From the NCBI GenBank assembly GCA_003485325.1, contig DMZI01000018.1:1-52880 (forward strand): a DNA stretch of 52,880 nt, read 5' to 3'. Made by a program: the position numbers and the translations under genes. Shown here piece by piece: positions 51,204-52,880 of this stretch. The stretch's first letter is position 1, and each line of letters begins with the position of its first letter. Under the pieces are notes generated by a model that saw only the letters and a list, made by a program, of their open reading frames with translations, searched no databases and had not been told where the DNA came from. The stretch is from Desulfotomaculum sp. (lineage in GTDB: Bacteria > Bacillota > Desulfotomaculia > Desulfotomaculales > Nap2-2B).

Positions 51204-52406
51204 CTACACAGCTTTTAATGCCACATCAACTTCATTCCAATCTTCAACCCTGCCGGCCAGGCTGAATTTGACGGAAGATGAACCATAGTACCATAAATCG
51301 TAAATTATGCCTGTAGGAGTTCCCATTGCATATATGACATCCTGCTTTGTTGAACCCTTTCCGAATGGTTTAGCCGACTCCTTTTTTTTGCCAAGGCTGA
51401 CTTTGAGAGCCAGATTTGATTCATTCCATCCGGCCACTTTCCCTTCACTGTTAAACCTGACAGATGATAAACTGTAATACCACGTTGTATCGGAAATTAT
51501 TCCGGTTGGTGTACCCATGGCTGCAATCACATCATTTTTATTTGAGCCGAGGCTAAAAGGTTTTGCCAGAGGGTCCTTTTCTCCCATGCTGGCTTTTATA
51601 TCCTGATCAACTTCATTCCAGCCGATTACCATACCATTATTGTTAAAAACTATCGCAGACAAACCGTAAGACCATGTATTGTAACTTATGCTTTCCGGAG
51701 CGCCCATGACCTCCTTTACTTCATCCTCAGTCGAGCCAAGAGAAAAACTGGCTTTTTTCGCCCAGGATTTTTCCCTATCCAGCTTCTTTATGCCCTCAAC
51801 ACCGTTATCTTCATATAAAGAATCGTCTATAAAAGACAACAAGTTTTTTGAATCCAAAACAATTGCCCTGTTAAAATAGTTTAAAGCATTATCCAATTTA
51901 TTGAAACCTTTTGTACTTCGGTTTACCGCGTTAAAATTAATTAAAGCAATATTAGACAATGATAGATCAGGCACTGATTTAAGGCGTTTTTTTTGCATGA
52001 CAATTTTCATTCCGTTAACCGCCCATCCTAAAATCAGGAACATGATTAAAATAACAAGGCATACCATTCCTGTTAAAATAATTTTTTCGCGATAATCTTT
52101 TAAATTTAATTCTTTTGCAAAAGAATAATTCTGGACTTCAGGAGTGTGGTCATTAGTCTGGAATTCATATTTTTCTTCAACCGGTTCGTCATAATACTTT
52201 CTGTATATTTCATCGTAATCGTATCTTTTTTCTGAATCAGAAAGGTTCTCATATGCCTCGTTTATTATTTTCATAATCTGATCATCCTTGTTTCCTGTGT
52301 CAGGATGATAGACTTTGGTAAGCCGCCGGTATGATTTTTTAATATTTTCCCGGCTGGCGTCGGGGCTTACCTGCAGTATTTCATAATAATCAATAAATTT
52401 TTCCAT
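51204..52406 (-). CDS. J-domain membrane protein with three C-terminal BamE/OmlA-like repeats
   Basis: A 400-residue protein with a DnaJ domain at the N-terminus (about 6-68) whose HPD motif is residues 34-36, so it can stimulate a DnaK-type ATPase. One membrane helix is at about 109-130. A short TPR-like stretch (about 170-190, ALNYFNRAIVLDS) follows, then three tandem repeats of about 55-60 residues (about 221-280, 284-342 and 348-400). Each has the pattern F-x-x-GS-x-x-x-V-x-x-x-MG-x-P, then a WxYG-like stretch, then F-x-x-x-G-x-V-x-x-W-N-E. The pattern resembles SmpA/OmlA (BamE) domains. The J domain faces the cytosol and the repeats face outward if the single helix crosses once (inference). 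Confidence 0.8.
   Translation of the reverse strand: MEKFIDYYEILQVSPDASRENIKKSYRRLTKVYHPDTGNKDDQIMKIINEAYENLSDSEKRYDYDEIYRKYYDEPVEEKYEFQTNDHTPEVQNYSFAKELNLKDYREKIILTGMVCLVILIMFLILGWAVNGMKIVMQKKRLKSVPDLSLSNIALINFNAVNRSTKGFNKLDNALNYFNRAIVLDSKNLLSFIDDSLYEDNGVEGIKKLDREKSWAKKASFSLGSTEDEVKEVMGAPESISYNTWSYGLSAIVFNNNGMVIGWNEVDQDIKASMGEKDPLAKPFSLGSNKNDVIAAMGTPTGIISDTTWYYSLSSVRFNSEGKVAGWNESNLALKVSLGKKKESAKPFGKGSTKQDVIYAMGTPTGIIYDLWYYGSSSVKFSLAGRVEDWNEVDVALKAV
51207..51746 (-). repeat. Three tandem ~60-residue coding repeats
   Basis: Within the J-domain gene, three in-frame copies of the same protein repeat, each near 180 bp, occupy the 3' half. The middle and last are most alike (both contain the segment MGTPTGII), while the first is more divergent (MGAPESIS). 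This suggests internal duplication, the last event being recent relative to the first. Confidence 0.85.
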
Positions 52407-52717
52407 AATTCGTCACTGCCTTAAAATAATAAAAACGCAGTAACTCTTAAAAAGGCATACTGCAACCGGCTATATAGTCTCTATTGTCGTATCGGTACAA
52501 AAGGATTAAAAATTAAGGTATGGCTTTTAAAAAACAGAAAATGAAATAAAAAAAGGGAGGATAAACGGACTTAAGGCTCGAAGCCAGCGGCGCCGCCTTC
52601 TTTGGAGCTCCGCTGATCCGGCTTAAAGCGAGCCGCGCTACTGCCGGCGCTTAAGCATCTTAAGTGAGCGATGATGATGCCGTGCCTGCCGGGTTCACTG
52701 ACTGGTTACTAAGGCGC
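52407..52717. other. Intergenic region with an unexplained G+C-rich stretch
   Basis: The first 150 bp are A+T-rich and hold the presumed promoter of the J-domain gene. From about 52560 to 52717 the sequence changes to G+C-rich, with palindromic GCGGCGCCGC, an inverted pair ACTTAAG / CTTAAGT (about 52569 and 52661), and several TTAAG motifs. No coding frame is visible. It recalls the CTCG-rich element at 18646-18818 only in style; I see no long match. Confidence 0.4.
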
Positions 52718-52880
52718 TCATCTTAAAGCATAAGTTATACTAAATGTGTCTAAAAAGTCTTTCAAAGTATTTGCTCTGATTTCCTCGTTGAGATCTTTTA
52801 AAATCGTATCGTCATCAAGCGTCATAAAACTGAAGTAGAATCCGTCTATAAAAACTAATTGGATTAAATCAACAGCATTT
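52718..52880 (-). CDS. 3' end of an unidentified gene (partial)
   Basis: On the minus strand an open frame enters from the right edge and ends with TGA at 52720-52718, giving the last 53 residues (ending LKDFLDTFSITYALR). It is acidic, with a LDDDTILKDL segment, and I do not recognise it. The 5' part is outside the window, so function cannot be judged. Confidence 0.45.
   Translation of the reverse strand, partial: NAVDLIQLVFIDGFYFSFMTLDDDTILKDLNEEIRANTLKDFLDTFSITYALR

Overview
The window looks like the chromosome of an anaerobic, spore-forming Gram-positive bacterium of the Clostridia, most likely a Peptococcaceae / Desulfotomaculum-Pelotomaculum relative. This is inferred from gene content and was not tested by a search. 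The support is: SpoIIP; the block rpsF-ssb-rpsR ... DUF2232-rplI-lonC-dnaB facing purA; a Bacillus-type diheme succinate dehydrogenase/fumarate reductase (sdhCAB); formate-tetrahydrofolate ligase; molybdopterin synthesis genes; many TTG and GTG starts; strong purine-rich ribosome-binding sites; and moderate G+C. Almost everything is core chromosome. I saw no prophage, transposase, CRISPR array or rRNA.

Layout. 1-6.7 kb: spoIIP and two small membrane proteins, rpsT, then a minus-strand run of an MBL hydrolase, moaA, moaC, a MOSC protein, mobB and holA. 6.8-10.6 kb: a DUF155-like membrane protein, a long-type fhs and a phospholipase C-like protein, all on plus. 10.6-18.4 kb, mostly minus: rhomboid, hisG, ndk, UspA, a NodIJ-type ABC exporter, MoxR and VWA proteins, and a HIT protein; a nitroreductase lies on plus. 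18.5-19.6 kb: a ruined GGDEF/HD-GYP gene containing a small element bounded by inverted repeats. 19.6-24.8 kb: alr, nnr and acpS, then a LytSR-type two-component pair. 25-32.6 kb: epimerase, tRNA-Pro(CGG), rqcH with an ATPase-Asp23 fusion, facing rdgB and a second MBL hydrolase, then a TreT-like glycosyltransferase and a cysteine synthase. 32.7-33.6 kb: a frameshifted zinc-ribbon protein kinase. 33.9-38.2 kb: sdhCAB and pheA. 38.5-44 kb: larC, larB, a NUDIX gene, an FAD dehydrogenase and purA. 44-50.3 kb: the replication/ribosomal block on minus. 50.4-52.9 kb: an alpha/beta hydrolase, an unusual DnaJ-repeat protein, an unexplained G+C-rich stretch and the 3' end of an unidentified gene.

How the genes fit together. 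sdhCAB (quinone-linked succinate/fumarate chemistry), fhs (one-carbon/formate metabolism) and Moco synthesis suit an anaerobe that handles formate and C4 dicarboxylates, for example a syntroph or sulfate reducer; this is inference. The 44-50 kb block is replication and translation. The most interesting items are an rpsF gene whose Shine-Dalgarno sequence and homology both point to an ACG start, the J-domain protein with three BamE/OmlA-like repeats, the P-loop/Asp23 fusion beside rqcH, a possible attenuator upstream of pheA, the loss of gdpP from its usual position, and the two decayed regulators. I did not find a clearly new multi-gene defence or mobile system.
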